From NCBI RefSeq assembly GCF_001420695.1, contig NZ_LJJB01000010.1, positions 610,131 to 674,130 on the forward strand: DNA of 64,000 nt. Reading direction: 5' to 3'. The stretch is from Brevibacillus choshinensis. GTDB lineage: Bacteria > Bacillota > Bacilli > Brevibacillales > Brevibacillaceae. Positions within the stretch are counted from its first letter, which is position 1, and every line of letters starts with the position of its first letter. The position numbers and the translations under genes are program-made. The notes beneath the pieces were generated by a model. That model made no database searches. It saw only the letters and a program-made list of their open reading frames with translations, and was not told the origin of the DNA. Shown here one piece after another: positions 50,425 through 59,687 of the stretch.

Positions 50425-50869
50425 TCCGTCATCACAGCAATTCGGGAAGTGTTTGAAGAAACGGGCGCTTTGATTGGTCAACACACGAGCTCTGTCTCCC
50501 CTTACGTTGATCCCCAACGCTTGATATCCTATCGCAAGGCCCTTCTCGATCAGGAAATGACCTTTGTGGATATGATCAAAGCCTTACGGATCAAATTGGA
50601 CCTACGCAGGCAGAAGACTGACACCGCCTTTTAGCCCCATTCGGTTCAACACGACCTTTTACGTAACCGCCATCCCAGCCCAGACTCAAATGCTGCCGTC
50701 CCCTACGGAGGTTGCTGCAGACGCATGGTTGGAGCCTTCTCTAGCCAGTGAATTATGGGCGCGCCAGGAGATTTTGTGTGCACCACCGACTAGAGAATGC
50801 TTTACCGCGCTGACTGATTTACTCGATCAGAAACGTCTTCTACAGTTATTTCGCAGCTTGTCCACCTAA
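50425..50869 (+). pseudogene. NUDIX hydrolase remnant
   Basis: After a stop at 50422-50424 the frame reads SVITAIREVFEETGALIGQH, with REVFEETG being the core of the NUDIX box, and goes on LISYRKALLDQEMTFVDMIK to a TAG at 50632-50634. The next frame continues PIRFNTTFYVTAIPAQTQML, then AWLEPSLASELWARQEILCA and ends at 50867-50869. Together they match the CoA-diphosphatase-like (NUDT7/19) NUDIX layout, but the first part of the protein (including the G-x5-E of the box) is missing and one frameshift separates the halves. Confidence 0.75.
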
Positions 50870-50882
50870 AAAGGGCGTCATC

Positions 50883-52022
50883 TTACAGCAGCGCAAACAG
50901 CACATTGACAACCACTTGCGACAACAATAGCACCCGGCGCACCCATATAGCCGCACTCTTTTGCTGCTGTTCGTTGATCGGAAGAAGGGATGATCGACTT
51001 CGGTGACGAGCTTGACTCCCGATTCCTTTCAACTGACTCGCTGCCATAAAAAGGAAAAGCAGGATGACTGCTGCTTTGGCAAGTGGCCCTGGCAGGATCG
51101 CGATCAGGAACGAACTGATGACGATCAGTCGCATGTACATCCCTGCCAGATCACTAGAACGGAGAAACGATTTCAGGAAAAGGATACGTCCGGCATTGGA
51201 TGTGCGGTACGGAATCAAATTGGCAGCCCAAACGATCCATTTGCGCGGCTTTACCCGCTGCTGCAAGGACGGAACATCTCGAAATTGATTGGCGATCTGA
51301 TAAAACCTCGCACGCAATCCATTTTCCATCTCCAATAGTCGGTACCATTGATACGCATGCTTTTTCGGAATTTGCTGCATGCGAAAGTGGAACCAGATCA
51401 ACAAAGCCATCCAGAGAATAGCTCCGTACGGCACTTGCTGGTACGCAAGAAAGCCCCCCTTACTCAGCATCCAGGCGAGGACGAAATACGTGAAGCCAAA
51501 ACGCGCCAACGTATAAGCAGCATCCTGTTTTTTGTCAGGCAAGCGCATGACAATCCAGCTGCTGTATACATTCCAGCCCTTCAAGACAAAAGGAACTCCC
51601 CAATACAGCCACACCTGAGCTCCCCCAATCCCTATCGTCCCTTGATACAGGGGTAGAAACAACAGAAGAACGAGGAATACCCCCATGCTCTGAACGACGA
51701 AATTGTAGATCTGTGCCTTTTGAAAGTAGCGAGCCATCTGGGTCTCGGCTGGCGTCAGGAACAGCAGGTCCGCCTCCAGCAAAAAGGTCCGATGGGGACT
51801 CCTGGTGACAAAGAACGCGAGCACAAAAGCAAGTACGTACGGAACAGGAAACCACGCCGGGATCGTCTGGACGAGACTCGGGTAGTAGTAGGCCAGCAAT
51901 CCGCATAGGAAGACGGCGACCATGAGCACGCCCCCGTTGGCCATGTACTGCCCGTAGCGGACGAGCTCCGCGGAAAACCGTTGCAATCGTTCACGAAAGA
52001 GCGCATCTACATCCATCTTCAT
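50883..52022 (-). CDS. ecsB: ABC transporter permease, EcsB family
   Basis: 379 residues. The ATG overlaps the ecsA stop (ATGA), so the two are translationally coupled. About 8-9 TM helices. Features: VLAFVLAFFVTRSPHRTFLLEADLLFLTPAE-type start region (EADLLFLTPAET), HAYQWYRLLEMENGLRARFY, KSFLRSSDLAGMYMRL. EcsB with EcsA affects secretion, competence and sporulation in Bacillus; the transported substance is not settled. Confidence 0.88.
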   Translation of the reverse strand: MKMDVDALFRERLQRFSAELVRYGQYMANGGVLMVAVFLCGLLAYYYPSLVQTIPAWFPVPYVLAFVLAFFVTRSPHRTFLLEADLLFLTPAETQMARYFQKAQIYNFVVQSMGVFLVLLLFLPLYQGTIGIGGAQVWLYWGVPFVLKGWNVYSSWIVMRLPDKKQDAAYTLARFGFTYFVLAWMLSKGGFLAYQQVPYGAILWMALLIWFHFRMQQIPKKHAYQWYRLLEMENGLRARFYQIANQFRDVPSLQQRVKPRKWIVWAANLIPYRTSNAGRILFLKSFLRSSDLAGMYMRLIVISSFLIAILPGPLAKAAVILLFLFMAASQLKGIGSQARHRSRSSLLPINEQQQKSAAIWVRRVLLLSQVVVNVLFALL

Positions 52023-52756
52023 TCTTCTTCAACCAACTGCAAGTAAATATCGTCCAGCGAATGGTGCGGCATACCCGTGATGCGGCGCAGCTCTTCCAAC
52101 GTCCCTTGTGCTTTGATCCTGCCTTTGTGCAAAATGATAAACCGATCACAATATTTTTCCGCTGTAGCCAAGATGTGCGTCGACATCAGAATACCTGCTC
52201 CCTGCTCCTTGCAGCGCTCAAGCCAGGTCAGCAAGGTGCGGATTCCCAGCGGGTCCAGTCCCAGAATCGGCTCGTCCACGATGTACAGAGATGGCTGCAC
52301 CATCAGCGCCATCATAATCATGAGCTTTTGTCTCATCCCTTTGGAAAACTGCTGAGGGAATCGATCCTTGGCCTCTTCCATGCGGAACTCTTTGAGCAGC
52401 GGATACGCTCGTTCTACAAAAACCTCTTTTGCAAGGCCGTGACTCATCGCCGCAAGCTCCAGATGCTCCCACAAGGTCAACTCCTCGTAATAAATCGGCG
52501 ATTCCGGAATGTAGCCATAGGCGTGTCGATATGTATCAGGATCATCTGCAAATGTCTTTCCAGCTATGCTGATCTCACCTGCGCGCGGTTCCAACAGACC
52601 CAGAATGTGCTTGATCGTCGTACTCTTTCCTGCACCGTTCAAGCCGATCAGCGCGACAATTTCTCGCTCTTGAATGTGAAAAGAAACGTCTTCGATGACC
52701 GCATGGCTCGACGAGTACCCACCTGTAATTCCTTTTACTTCCAGCAAGGCTGTCAT
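52019..52756 (-). CDS. ecsA: ABC transporter ATP-binding protein, EcsA family
   Basis: 245 residues from ATG 52756 (AAGGGGG upstream; the longer frame overlaps lplA). Walker A LNGAGKSTTIKHI, Q-loop region YGYIPESPIYYEELTLWEHL, signature FSKGMRQKLM, Walker B LYIVDEPILGLDPL, H-loop STHILATAE. Length and sequence fit EcsA. It is the middle gene of lplA-ecsA-ecsB on the minus strand, 25 bases after lplA. Confidence 0.92.
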   Translation of the reverse strand: MTALLEVKGITGGYSSSHAVIEDVSFHIQEREIVALIGLNGAGKSTTIKHILGLLEPRAGEISIAGKTFADDPDTYRHAYGYIPESPIYYEELTLWEHLELAAMSHGLAKEVFVERAYPLLKEFRMEEAKDRFPQQFSKGMRQKLMIMMALMVQPSLYIVDEPILGLDPLGIRTLLTWLERCKEQGAGILMSTHILATAEKYCDRFIILHKGRIKAQGTLEELRRITGMPHHSLDDIYLQLVEEE

Positions 52757-52781
52757 GATATCCCCCTTTCCTTGCTTTCGC

Positions 52782-53774
52782 TTATCCGAACAGTAGAGAC
52801 ACGAATGCCTCACGATCCAAATTGCCAAAGAACTCCTGCATGTGCACATCTGCCAAGTCGTTGGTCACTTCTTGGCGATCATACGGAAGATCGTGCAGCT
52901 TGGTCTCCAGCTCGGAAACATCTCTCACCCCAAAGAAGTCACCGTAAATCTTGGCTTCCTTGATCCGTCCCTTTTCAATATCCAACTGTACCTCGATCGT
53001 TCCGATGCTCTCAAAGCGTTTGGAGGCACGGAAATTACTTTTCGGTGACTTTCCATAGTTCCAGTCCCATTTCTGGTAGCGTTCGCGGGACAGCTCGTTG
53101 ATTTTTGCCCAATCCTCTTTTGTAAGCTCGTACTCCTCTACCTCTCCACCGCCAAAAATCGAATGCAAAATGGCCAACCGAAACTCCTCGATGGTCATGT
53201 CCTTGTCCAAAAACTCCGTGATGTTGGCGACACGGCTGCGGATCGATTTGATACCCTTGGACTTGATCTTTTCTGCATTGACCTTTAGAGCAGACACCAC
53301 ATGCTCCATCTCGGAGGCAAACAGCAGAGTGCCATGGCTGTACATGCGCCCTTTGGTCGAATACTGGGCATTGCCGGAAATTTTCCGCTCGCCGACCTGG
53401 ATGTCGTTGCGGCCAGTCAGCTCTGCTTCTACTCCCAGCTCTTTTAGTGCTTGTACCACTGGTTCCGTAAACTTGCGGAAATTGTGAAAGGACTGACCGT
53501 CGTCATTTGTAATGAAGCTGAAGTTCAGATTGCCCAGATCGTGATAAACGGCTCCGCCTCCAGACAATCTACGAACGATATGAATGTTATTCTCGGCCAC
53601 ATAATCTGCGTTAATTTCTTCGATTGTATTTTGATTTTTACCGATGATGATGGATGGTTCATTAATATAGAACAACAAGTAGTCATCGCTGTCAGGAAGC
53701 TGTTTCAGTGCGTATTCTTCAATGGCGAGATTGATTTGGGGATCGGTAATCCCTTGATTGTCAATAAATTTCAT
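52782..53774 (-). CDS. lplJ: Lipoate-protein ligase A
   Basis: 330 residues from ATG 53774 (GGAGG eight bases upstream). It activates lipoate with ATP and attaches it to E2 and GcvH lysines. Catalytic domain: LLFYINEPSIIIGKNQNTIE, RRLSGGGAVYHDLGNLNFSF (lipoyl-AMP loop), the catalytic Lys in ERKISGNAQ, GTLLFASEME. A small C-terminal accessory domain follows (FESIGTIEVQLDIEKGRIKE). It is closest to the Bacillus LplJ type. It leads the operon with ecsAB. Confidence 0.92.
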   Translation of the reverse strand: MKFIDNQGITDPQINLAIEEYALKQLPDSDDYLLFYINEPSIIIGKNQNTIEEINADYVAENNIHIVRRLSGGGAVYHDLGNLNFSFITNDDGQSFHNFRKFTEPVVQALKELGVEAELTGRNDIQVGERKISGNAQYSTKGRMYSHGTLLFASEMEHVVSALKVNAEKIKSKGIKSIRSRVANITEFLDKDMTIEEFRLAILHSIFGGGEVEEYELTKEDWAKINELSRERYQKWDWNYGKSPKSNFRASKRFESIGTIEVQLDIEKGRIKEAKIYGDFFGVRDVSELETKLHDLPYDRQEVTNDLADVHMQEFFGNLDREAFVSLLFG

Positions 53775-53968
53775 CGGACTAGCCTCCATTCAAAAACAGT
53801 CTTTCCTCCATCATACCATGTCCACCTGCTGATCGCTTCTCTCCTGCCCTACCGATTCGTGCAGATTCGGTATCGGCAGCCATTTTTCTTGGAAAAGGAA
53901 CGAACGACTTGATCAACAATTACTATTCGTTTATGATCGAATTATGGTTGTAAAGAGGAGGTCCAGTC

Positions 53969-54679
53969 ATGAATTCTACTCCCAATATCGGAGAAGTCGC
54001 GTCACTAATCGGGGAACCGTCTCGTGTTGCGATGCTGTTGAGCCTTTTGGGGGGCAAATCGTTGCCCGCCAGTGAACTTGCCCGCGCTGCTCGCATAACG
54101 CCTCAAACCGCCAGTGCCCATTTATCCAAACTGGTCGAAGGCGGTCTTTTGGTCAACGAGTCGTATGGACGCCACAGATACTATCGACTGGCGAACGCGG
54201 AGGTTGCCCACGCTCTGGAGTCTCTACTCGCCATTGCTACTCCCAAACCGATACGCTCATTGCGGGAATCTGATCAAGTACGGGCCATGCGCTATGCCCG
54301 GACCTGCTACGACCATTTGGCCGGAGAAGTCGGTGTCGCGCTGACAGATCAATTGCTCGCCTTGCAGTTGATCGAAGAAGCTGATCAAGATTTTGTGCTG
54401 ACTGATGCGGGAAGGCAAAAGCTGAGTGGTCTTGGTGTCGATGTAAATTTTAGTCCCAAAAGTCGCCGTCGCTTTGCCCGTCCGTGTCTAGATTGGAGTG
54501 AACGCCGGCACCACCTCGCAGGTGTACTTGGCGCTTCTCTGACCAAGCGGCTGTTTGAACTGGGCTGGATCGAACGCTTACCTGATTGCCGTGCGGTTCG
54601 TCTCACGCAAGCAGGGGTCACCGGATTAACCGAGCAGTTTGGCGTGGAAGTTCCTCAATCAAAAGGAGCTGTTCATTAA
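53969..54679 (+). CDS. ArsR-family winged-helix regulator
   Basis: 236 residues, RBS GAGGAGG. An N-terminal winged helix (IGEPSRVAMLLSLLGGKSLP, ITPQTASAHLSKLVEGGLLV, YGRHRYYRLAN) is followed by a second unit (MRYARTCYDHLAGEVGVALT, FVLTDAGRQKLSGLGVDVNF) containing Cys-His pairs. This is the long ArsR type found next to small-molecule efflux genes. It faces the EamA transporter gene across a shared terminator and may regulate an unlinked or adjacent target. Confidence 0.88.
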   Translation: MNSTPNIGEVASLIGEPSRVAMLLSLLGGKSLPASELARAARITPQTASAHLSKLVEGGLLVNESYGRHRYYRLANAEVAHALESLLAIATPKPIRSLRESDQVRAMRYARTCYDHLAGEVGVALTDQLLALQLIEEADQDFVLTDAGRQKLSGLGVDVNFSPKSRRRFARPCLDWSERRHHLAGVLGASLTKRLFELGWIERLPDCRAVRLTQAGVTGLTEQFGVEVPQSKGAVH

Positions 54680-54694
54680 ACGAACAGCTCCTTT
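54662..54694. terminator. Bidirectional terminator overlapping the ArsR gene end
   Basis: 13-bp perfect stem (AAAGGAGCTGTTC and its complement, 54662-54674 and 54682-54694). The left arm contains the last codons of the ArsR gene, and the stop codon is in the loop. Confidence 0.9.
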
Positions 54695-54700
54695 CGTTAG

Positions 54701-55585
54701 TCAGTTGTGCGTCACCGGCACTTGCGACTGTCTTTTAGCCGCAAAGGTCCAGTTCACGAGGAAAATCCCTGCAAAGATGAGCAGTCCCCCCACGTACACA
54801 TGCCATTTGACGACCTCATCTAGAAGCAGCCAGCCTGACAGGACTCCAAAAAACGGTGCCAGGAACAGGAAGGCGCTGGTCCGTCCTGGATCTCCCTGAT
54901 TCAACAGGTAGAACCATGTGGCAAACTGGACGATCGAGGCCATGATTGCCAGCCAAAGAACGATGAACACGGATGTGGGGGTGACGATCATTTTCGGAGT
55001 CTCCAGCGTGACCCCCATCACCAGCAGTACCAGCCCCCCGAACAGCATTTGATAGGCCGTCATCACCCAGACATTAAAATGGATGCCCCATTTTTTCACC
55101 AGGATCGTCGCGATGGACCAAGAGACCGCTGAGCCGATCCCAAAGAGAGTGCCCGTTTCCCATTGAAGGTGAAACCCGAGTGTAATAAATACCCCCGCTA
55201 TGCCGATCAGGACTCCTGTCCATTGAGTGAAGCGATATTTCATCCCGAGAAAAATCGTTCCCCAGACCACGACCAGCAAAGGATTCATAAAGGTCAAAAT
55301 TGAAGACTCTCCTGCAGTAATCGTACGCAAGCTAAGAAAAATGCAGCCCATGACAGCAGCGGTCTGCAAAAAGCCGATAAGACCTACTTTCCCCCAGTCG
55401 CCAAGAGACGACGGCAGTGGTTTTTTCCGCACCCATATGGCCATGAGCAGTCCCGCTATGGTAAAACGAAAGCCAACTAACAGCAGCGGCGAAAAATAAG
55501 CCAGCCCCATCTTCCCGACTGCAAAAGACGACCCCATCAATGACGTCGTCACGACGACTAAAATGGCGAATAATACTGGATTCAT
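54701..55585 (-). CDS. EamA-family (DMT) transporter
   Basis: 294 residues from ATG 55585 (AGAGGAAAGT upstream). Ten TM helices in two EamA repeats, e.g. SSFAVGKMGLAYFSPLLLVG and VSWSIATILVKKWGIHFNVW. The family exports amino acids, nucleotides or other metabolites; the substrate cannot be predicted. Confidence 0.88.
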   Translation of the reverse strand: MNPVLFAILVVVTTSLMGSSFAVGKMGLAYFSPLLLVGFRFTIAGLLMAIWVRKKPLPSSLGDWGKVGLIGFLQTAAVMGCIFLSLRTITAGESSILTFMNPLLVVVWGTIFLGMKYRFTQWTGVLIGIAGVFITLGFHLQWETGTLFGIGSAVSWSIATILVKKWGIHFNVWVMTAYQMLFGGLVLLVMGVTLETPKMIVTPTSVFIVLWLAIMASIVQFATWFYLLNQGDPGRTSAFLFLAPFFGVLSGWLLLDEVVKWHVYVGGLLIFAGIFLVNWTFAAKRQSQVPVTHN

Positions 55586-55672
55586 ACTTTCCTCTCCCAT
55601 CTTTTCCAACCCTTTGTTCCCTTATCATACCTGATGGATATTTCGACGGGAGACGAAGCATGAAAGAAAAAG

Positions 55673-56131
55673 CTACCCAGGTACTCTCTTCCCCCACGGC
55701 TTAAACACGGAAAGCAGAAAAATAGCCACTAACGAAAGAATTTGCAAAACAATCCCGATCCACAGCATCAGGGGGTTCTCTCCGGACAATGCACCCGCCG
55801 TCCACACATACATACCAATCGGGCCAAGTGCTATCGTGACGACAGACAGCCCCTCTTTTGCAATAATCCAGTGATAGCGTAGAAAGCCCCAATGCGTCAA
55901 AGCCGATAGCATGATTCCCGTGACCAACGTACCGATCGTCGAAGCACGTACGGAGGATTCGGAAAGCACGTGCATCACGGTATAACATGCTTGGAATACA
56001 TTCGGATCCGTGGTGGTCGCTGCGACGATACTCAATACCAGAAAAATGACCGCTCCCCCCAGCATGATGGCAGAAAAGATCAAGTGAAGCAGCAGTAGCC
56101 ACTTTCTTGAGGTCATACTGATCTTACTCAT
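55673..56131 (-). CDS. Four-TM membrane protein (DUF2269-like)
   Basis: 152 residues after GGAGGTG with a 10-base spacer. Four TM helices: LLLLHLIFSAIMLGGAVIFL, IGTLVTGIMLSALTHWGFLR, LSVVTIALGPIGMYVWTAGA and WIGIVLQILSLVAIFLLSVF. The first-helix His (LLLLHL) and a later W-H-like pattern recall DUF2269-type membrane proteins of unknown function. It follows the two-component system on the same strand, 59 bases downstream of the response regulator. Confidence 0.65.
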   Translation of the reverse strand: MSKISMTSRKWLLLLHLIFSAIMLGGAVIFLVLSIVAATTTDPNVFQACYTVMHVLSESSVRASTIGTLVTGIMLSALTHWGFLRYHWIIAKEGLSVVTIALGPIGMYVWTAGALSGENPLMLWIGIVLQILSLVAIFLLSVFKPWGKRVPG

Positions 56132-56190
56132 TTACATCGTTCACCTCCAGAACAGGTGGCAGGCTGCTTACATTTGAAAACGATATCCGG

Positions 56191-56886
56191 CTATAGCCGA
56201 AAACGATAGCCTGCACCCCAGATTGTTTCGATATATTGCGGATTGGACGGATCACTCTCGATCTTTTCCCGTATCTTGCTGACATGTACCGTCACTGTAG
56301 CGTTATCCCCGTAGGCATCCAAGCCCCAGATCTTTTCAAATAGTTCATTCTTGCTAAATACCCAATTGGGATGCATCGCCAGAAACAACAGCAGATCGTA
56401 CTCCTTGCTCGTCAGCGTTGTCTCTACTCCATTCACGAATACTTTTCTCGCCAGCTTGTCGATGCGGATTCCGCGTATTTTGATTTCATCTGTCGGCAGC
56501 TTCCGCGTGTTGTCAGCAAGCAGACGATCATAGCGTGAAAGATGAGCTTTCACTCTGGCAACCAGCTCACCCAAACTGAACGGCTTGCTGATATGATCGT
56601 CTGCACCCAGTCCAAGGCCACGGATTTTATCGACATCTTCCTTTTTGGCGGAGACGAGCAGGATGGGGATGTTTTTGACTTCGCGTACCCGTTTGCAGAT
56701 TTCGAAGCCATCTACAGCTGGCAGCATCAAGTCGAGAATGATCAGGTCAACCTCCTCGTTCAGCGCCTTTTGGAGTCCGATGTCCCCAGTCTGTGCCACC
56801 TCTACTGCATATCCGCTCGCTTCCAGATAATCCTTTTCCACCTCAGCAATGACCGGATCATCTTCTATGATTAAAATGTGTCGGAT
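56191..56886 (-). CDS. OmpR-family response regulator, non-canonical start
   Basis: About 231 residues. The receiver begins RHILIIEDDPVIAEVEKDYL with the acidic pair E-D-D and phosphorylated Asp in LIILDLMLPAVDG. The C-terminal winged helix has LTSKEYDLLLFLAMHPNWVF and VTVHVSKIREKIE. No ATG, GTG or TTG exists between an in-frame TGA and the essential IIEDD motif. The GTG at 56841 would remove the first strand and the acidic pocket. The most likely start is ATC 56886 (or ATT 56877), with AGGTGG about nine bases upstream, overlapping the kinase gene end by 16 bases. A sequencing error (ATG read as ATC) is the alternative. Confidence 0.8.
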   Translation of the reverse strand: MRHILIIEDDPVIAEVEKDYLEASGYAVEVAQTGDIGLQKALNEEVDLIILDLMLPAVDGFEICKRVREVKNIPILLVSAKKEDVDKIRGLGLGADDHISKPFSLGELVARVKAHLSRYDRLLADNTRKLPTDEIKIRGIRIDKLARKVFVNGVETTLTSKEYDLLLFLAMHPNWVFSKNELFEKIWGLDAYGDNATVTVHVSKIREKIESDPSNPQYIETIWGAGYRFRL

Positions 56887-58346
56887 GAGAGTTCACCACC
56901 TAGCTCGTTTCGTCGCGGCAATGTAACGCGAATACTCGTGCCTGCTCCCAGCTGACTCGTCGCCATCACACTGCCTCCGTGACCTTCCACTATTTGTTTC
57001 ACGATCGCAAGACCCAGTCCACTTCCTCCAGTGGCCGCATTTCGCGAGGGATCTACCCGATAAAAGCGATCGAAAATGTACGGGAGCGCCTCTTGATCGA
57101 TCCCCGATCCGTTGTCCTCCATACTGATGTTCACGTACTCGTTTTCATGAGTCAGTTCGAAGCGGATTCGCTTTTCCTGCTTATCCAAGTACTTCAAGCT
57201 GTTGTCGATGACGTTCATGAACACCCTTCCCAGCTTTTCTCGATCGGCCATGACCAGAAGCCGCTGACGATCTGGACAGGAAAGAGTGACATGGACGTCT
57301 TCCATTCGTGGATCGAGCTGCAGCTCCTCCACAAGATCAGTCATGAAGGACGTCATATCCACCTCTTCCCAATGAAAAGGAAGCTTCTTTTGATCCAATC
57401 TGGAGAACAAGAACAGCTCGTCAATCAATTGATTCATTTGCTGGGATTTAATTGCGATCATTTTCAAGTATTTTTCCCGCTTCAGCTCCGTATCTGCAAT
57501 GCCGTCCGTCATGGCTTGCACACACGCCTGTATTCCGGTGATCGGCGTCTTCAGATCATGGGAGATGCTGGCGATCAATTCTTTCCGATTTTCCTCGTAC
57601 TGGAGCTGGAGACGGATAGAATCGTGCAGTCTTCCTCGCATTTCCTCAAAGGCATCTCCCAGCTCTCCCAGTTCATCCTTCCGATTCAGTCTGACAGGGC
57701 GCTCCAGATTCCCTTCCTTTATGTCCTCTGCGACTCGCTTCAATGTATGCAAAGGCTTGATGATACTGCGAGAGACCAGATATGTCAGCACCCCATTGGT
57801 GAGGCCGATAATCACCAGTAACGACAAAACCAACGAAAGCACGAAATTTCTGCCGATAACAAACAATTGCTTCGGATCGGATAGAAAATAGACCCTACCT
57901 GCGCTCTGATCGTGAAAGGTAAAATCGAATGGTTCCACGATGTACCCTTGCTTCACTGGCCAGCGCATCTTTTCCACTCCCTCGGCGCCTTTTAACAGCT
58001 GATCCAAATCGGCTTCCCGCAACGCCGGAGAAGCAAATACAACTGCTCCATTTTTCTCGAGGACCACAGCTGCTTTCAACGGATTCAACTGACTATCTAC
58101 GCTCGTCAGTACGCTTTGATCCAGCAATCGGTCGGGATCGTGGTTCGCCATGAACTTCACGCCTGCAAGCACCTCGTTGCGCTCGTTGAACATATTCCAG
58201 AAAGGAGGCCTGCCACCCTCATTGCCACCTCTCGCCATATCTCCAAAAAAGACAGAAGCCAGAGTAGATGCTGTCAATCCGAACAGGAAGACTGGCACAA
58301 TAATCATGGCGATATAGGAAAGCAAGAGTCTTGTCTTGATGGACAT
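56871..58346 (-). CDS. Membrane sensor histidine kinase
   Basis: 491 residues from ATG 58346 (AAGGAGG nine bases upstream; ATG 58352 is too close). TM1 (LLLSYIAMIIVPVFLFGLTA), an outer sensor of ~130 residues, TM2 (FVLSLVLSLLVIIGLTNGVL), HAMP (LKRVAEDIKEGNLERPV), HisKA (LIASISHDLKTPITGIQACV) and ATPase domain (NVIDNSLKYL, DNGSGIDQEA, GGSGLGLAIVKQI). It overlaps the response regulator gene by 16 bases and follows a secreted protein gene, which may be a sensor accessory or target. The signal is unknown. Confidence 0.92.
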   Translation of the reverse strand: MSIKTRLLLSYIAMIIVPVFLFGLTASTLASVFFGDMARGGNEGGRPPFWNMFNERNEVLAGVKFMANHDPDRLLDQSVLTSVDSQLNPLKAAVVLEKNGAVVFASPALREADLDQLLKGAEGVEKMRWPVKQGYIVEPFDFTFHDQSAGRVYFLSDPKQLFVIGRNFVLSLVLSLLVIIGLTNGVLTYLVSRSIIKPLHTLKRVAEDIKEGNLERPVRLNRKDELGELGDAFEEMRGRLHDSIRLQLQYEENRKELIASISHDLKTPITGIQACVQAMTDGIADTELKREKYLKMIAIKSQQMNQLIDELFLFSRLDQKKLPFHWEEVDMTSFMTDLVEELQLDPRMEDVHVTLSCPDRQRLLVMADREKLGRVFMNVIDNSLKYLDKQEKRIRFELTHENEYVNISMEDNGSGIDQEALPYIFDRFYRVDPSRNAATGGSGLGLAIVKQIVEGHGGSVMATSQLGAGTSIRVTLPRRNELGGELSSDTF

Positions 58347-58460
58347 TGGCATTCTCCTCCTTGTCAAAAGGTGCATCCACTTCTTCCACTTTTTTCCGTG
58401 TGATGTTGTACCAGCATTATACTATACACGTACGCAGGACTCACAAGATGAGGCTGTGTG

Positions 58461-59336
58461 TTATTTCTGAGAAGGGCCGTGCCATCCTTCGATGTGCTCC
58501 ACTTGTTTTCCTGTCAGATCCATATGTTCTACATTCGTCTGGGAAAAGTCGCTGAGCGTCACGTCGATCTTCACGGTGATCTCATGCTCTTGTCCTGCTA
58601 CATCGCGCCCCGATACGTGGATTTCGGCTGATTGACGTTCGATCCGATTGTTCTCATCAATGGTGGCATTCAGGGACACTTGCTCCACTTGAATGTCCTC
58701 TTGCAGCTCAGGAAGTCTCACAGGAAAGTCTTTGACTGATGCAGCGTCCTGCTTTTGTTCCGCTAGTTTAGAGAAGATCATGGTCGCAGCTTTGTTTACA
58801 AATACGGGCACGTCTCTCTCCTTTAACAGCAAGCTTACTTGTTTGCTTCCATCGGGTAGATTTTCAACGGTCGAGAGTTCTCGAATGTTTCCCAGTGCGA
58901 TGTTGCTTACCTGCTCTACGATTACTGGGGGATTAGCTGGAGCTTTGAAGTGTTTGGTTCTCCTCTCCTGAGGCTCGATCACTCGATAGACATCGCTATC
59001 GCCTTTTTTCACGATCACTTTCCCGTCCTCCCGAAATGCTTGGAAGCTCTGCGTCGTCGCACGAGTCACATCCTCCAACGTCCCGGATACGCTCGCTTCT
59101 TGTTTGTCGCGATCCACCTTTGCTTCCCCGGCCCCTTTGAACAACGGCTTTCCATTGTCGGTTATGTCCAGTTTGACGTGCGCGGTCAAGCTTGTTTCCG
59201 TCTTCGTATGCTTCATCGCGGCCTCATATGCTGCCAGTCCTGAGTTGTCTGCGCGAACAGGCAATCCTGCTGCTCCCCACAACAAAACGACTCCAAGTCC
59301 TACGCTCATTCCCATTACCCACCATTTTTTCTTCAT
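58461..59336 (-). CDS. Secreted protein of unknown function upstream of the kinase
   Basis: 291 residues, RBS GAGGTGG. Signal peptide (GMSVGLGVVLLWGAAGL, cleavage after VRA). The mature part has long beta-rich stretches (TSLTAHVKLDITDNGKPLFK, EASVSGTLEDVTRATTQSF, VEQVSLNATIDENNRIERQS), a pattern of LolA/DUF-type outer lipid-binding or lipoprotein-like folds. No catalytic motif. It is the first gene of the operon with the histidine kinase and response regulator, 114 bases ahead of the kinase. Confidence 0.7.
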   Translation of the reverse strand: MKKKWWVMGMSVGLGVVLLWGAAGLPVRADNSGLAAYEAAMKHTKTETSLTAHVKLDITDNGKPLFKGAGEAKVDRDKQEASVSGTLEDVTRATTQSFQAFREDGKVIVKKGDSDVYRVIEPQERRTKHFKAPANPPVIVEQVSNIALGNIRELSTVENLPDGSKQVSLLLKERDVPVFVNKAATMIFSKLAEQKQDAASVKDFPVRLPELQEDIQVEQVSLNATIDENNRIERQSAEIHVSGRDVAGQEHEITVKIDVTLSDFSQTNVEHMDLTGKQVEHIEGWHGPSQK

Positions 59337-59565
59337 TGCAATCCACCACCTCAGTTTAGTTGGCGCCTTGGTTCATACGCTCACAAGTTCAAGGATAGCC
59401 ACGAGGTCTAAACCCGTTCTAAATCAATTCTAAAAAAAGGCTAAAGTTTTGCCTGATAAAGAAATCCTCTATCGTGGCCTTCTCAAGGAAGAGCGACCAC
59501 GTTTTAGCGGAAAATTTCCATGCGTTCTAGAATTCATAAGCGTTGCGCTTATATATTCCTTCACG

Positions 59566-59612
59566 TAAAAAGAGCTAGCCACTCCTTGTCATGACGACCA
59601 AGTCTGGCTAGC
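59566..59612 (-). terminator. Terminator of the PBP gene
   Basis: Minus strand: GCTAGCCA paired with TGGCTAGC across a 23-base loop, then TCTTTTTA. The remainder of the 351-base gap 59337-59687 holds no gene. Confidence 0.7.
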
Positions 59613-59687
59613 CTTTGCACTACGATCATTTTGTTTACGAGAAGCTTTTCTTTCTTTCTCGCGCAATCAAATACACACGATTCTTTT

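Noticed and set aside
52061-52963. 300-codon plus-strand frame opposite ecsA
   Set aside because: Antisense to conserved ABC motifs; no start signal and no protein-family pattern.
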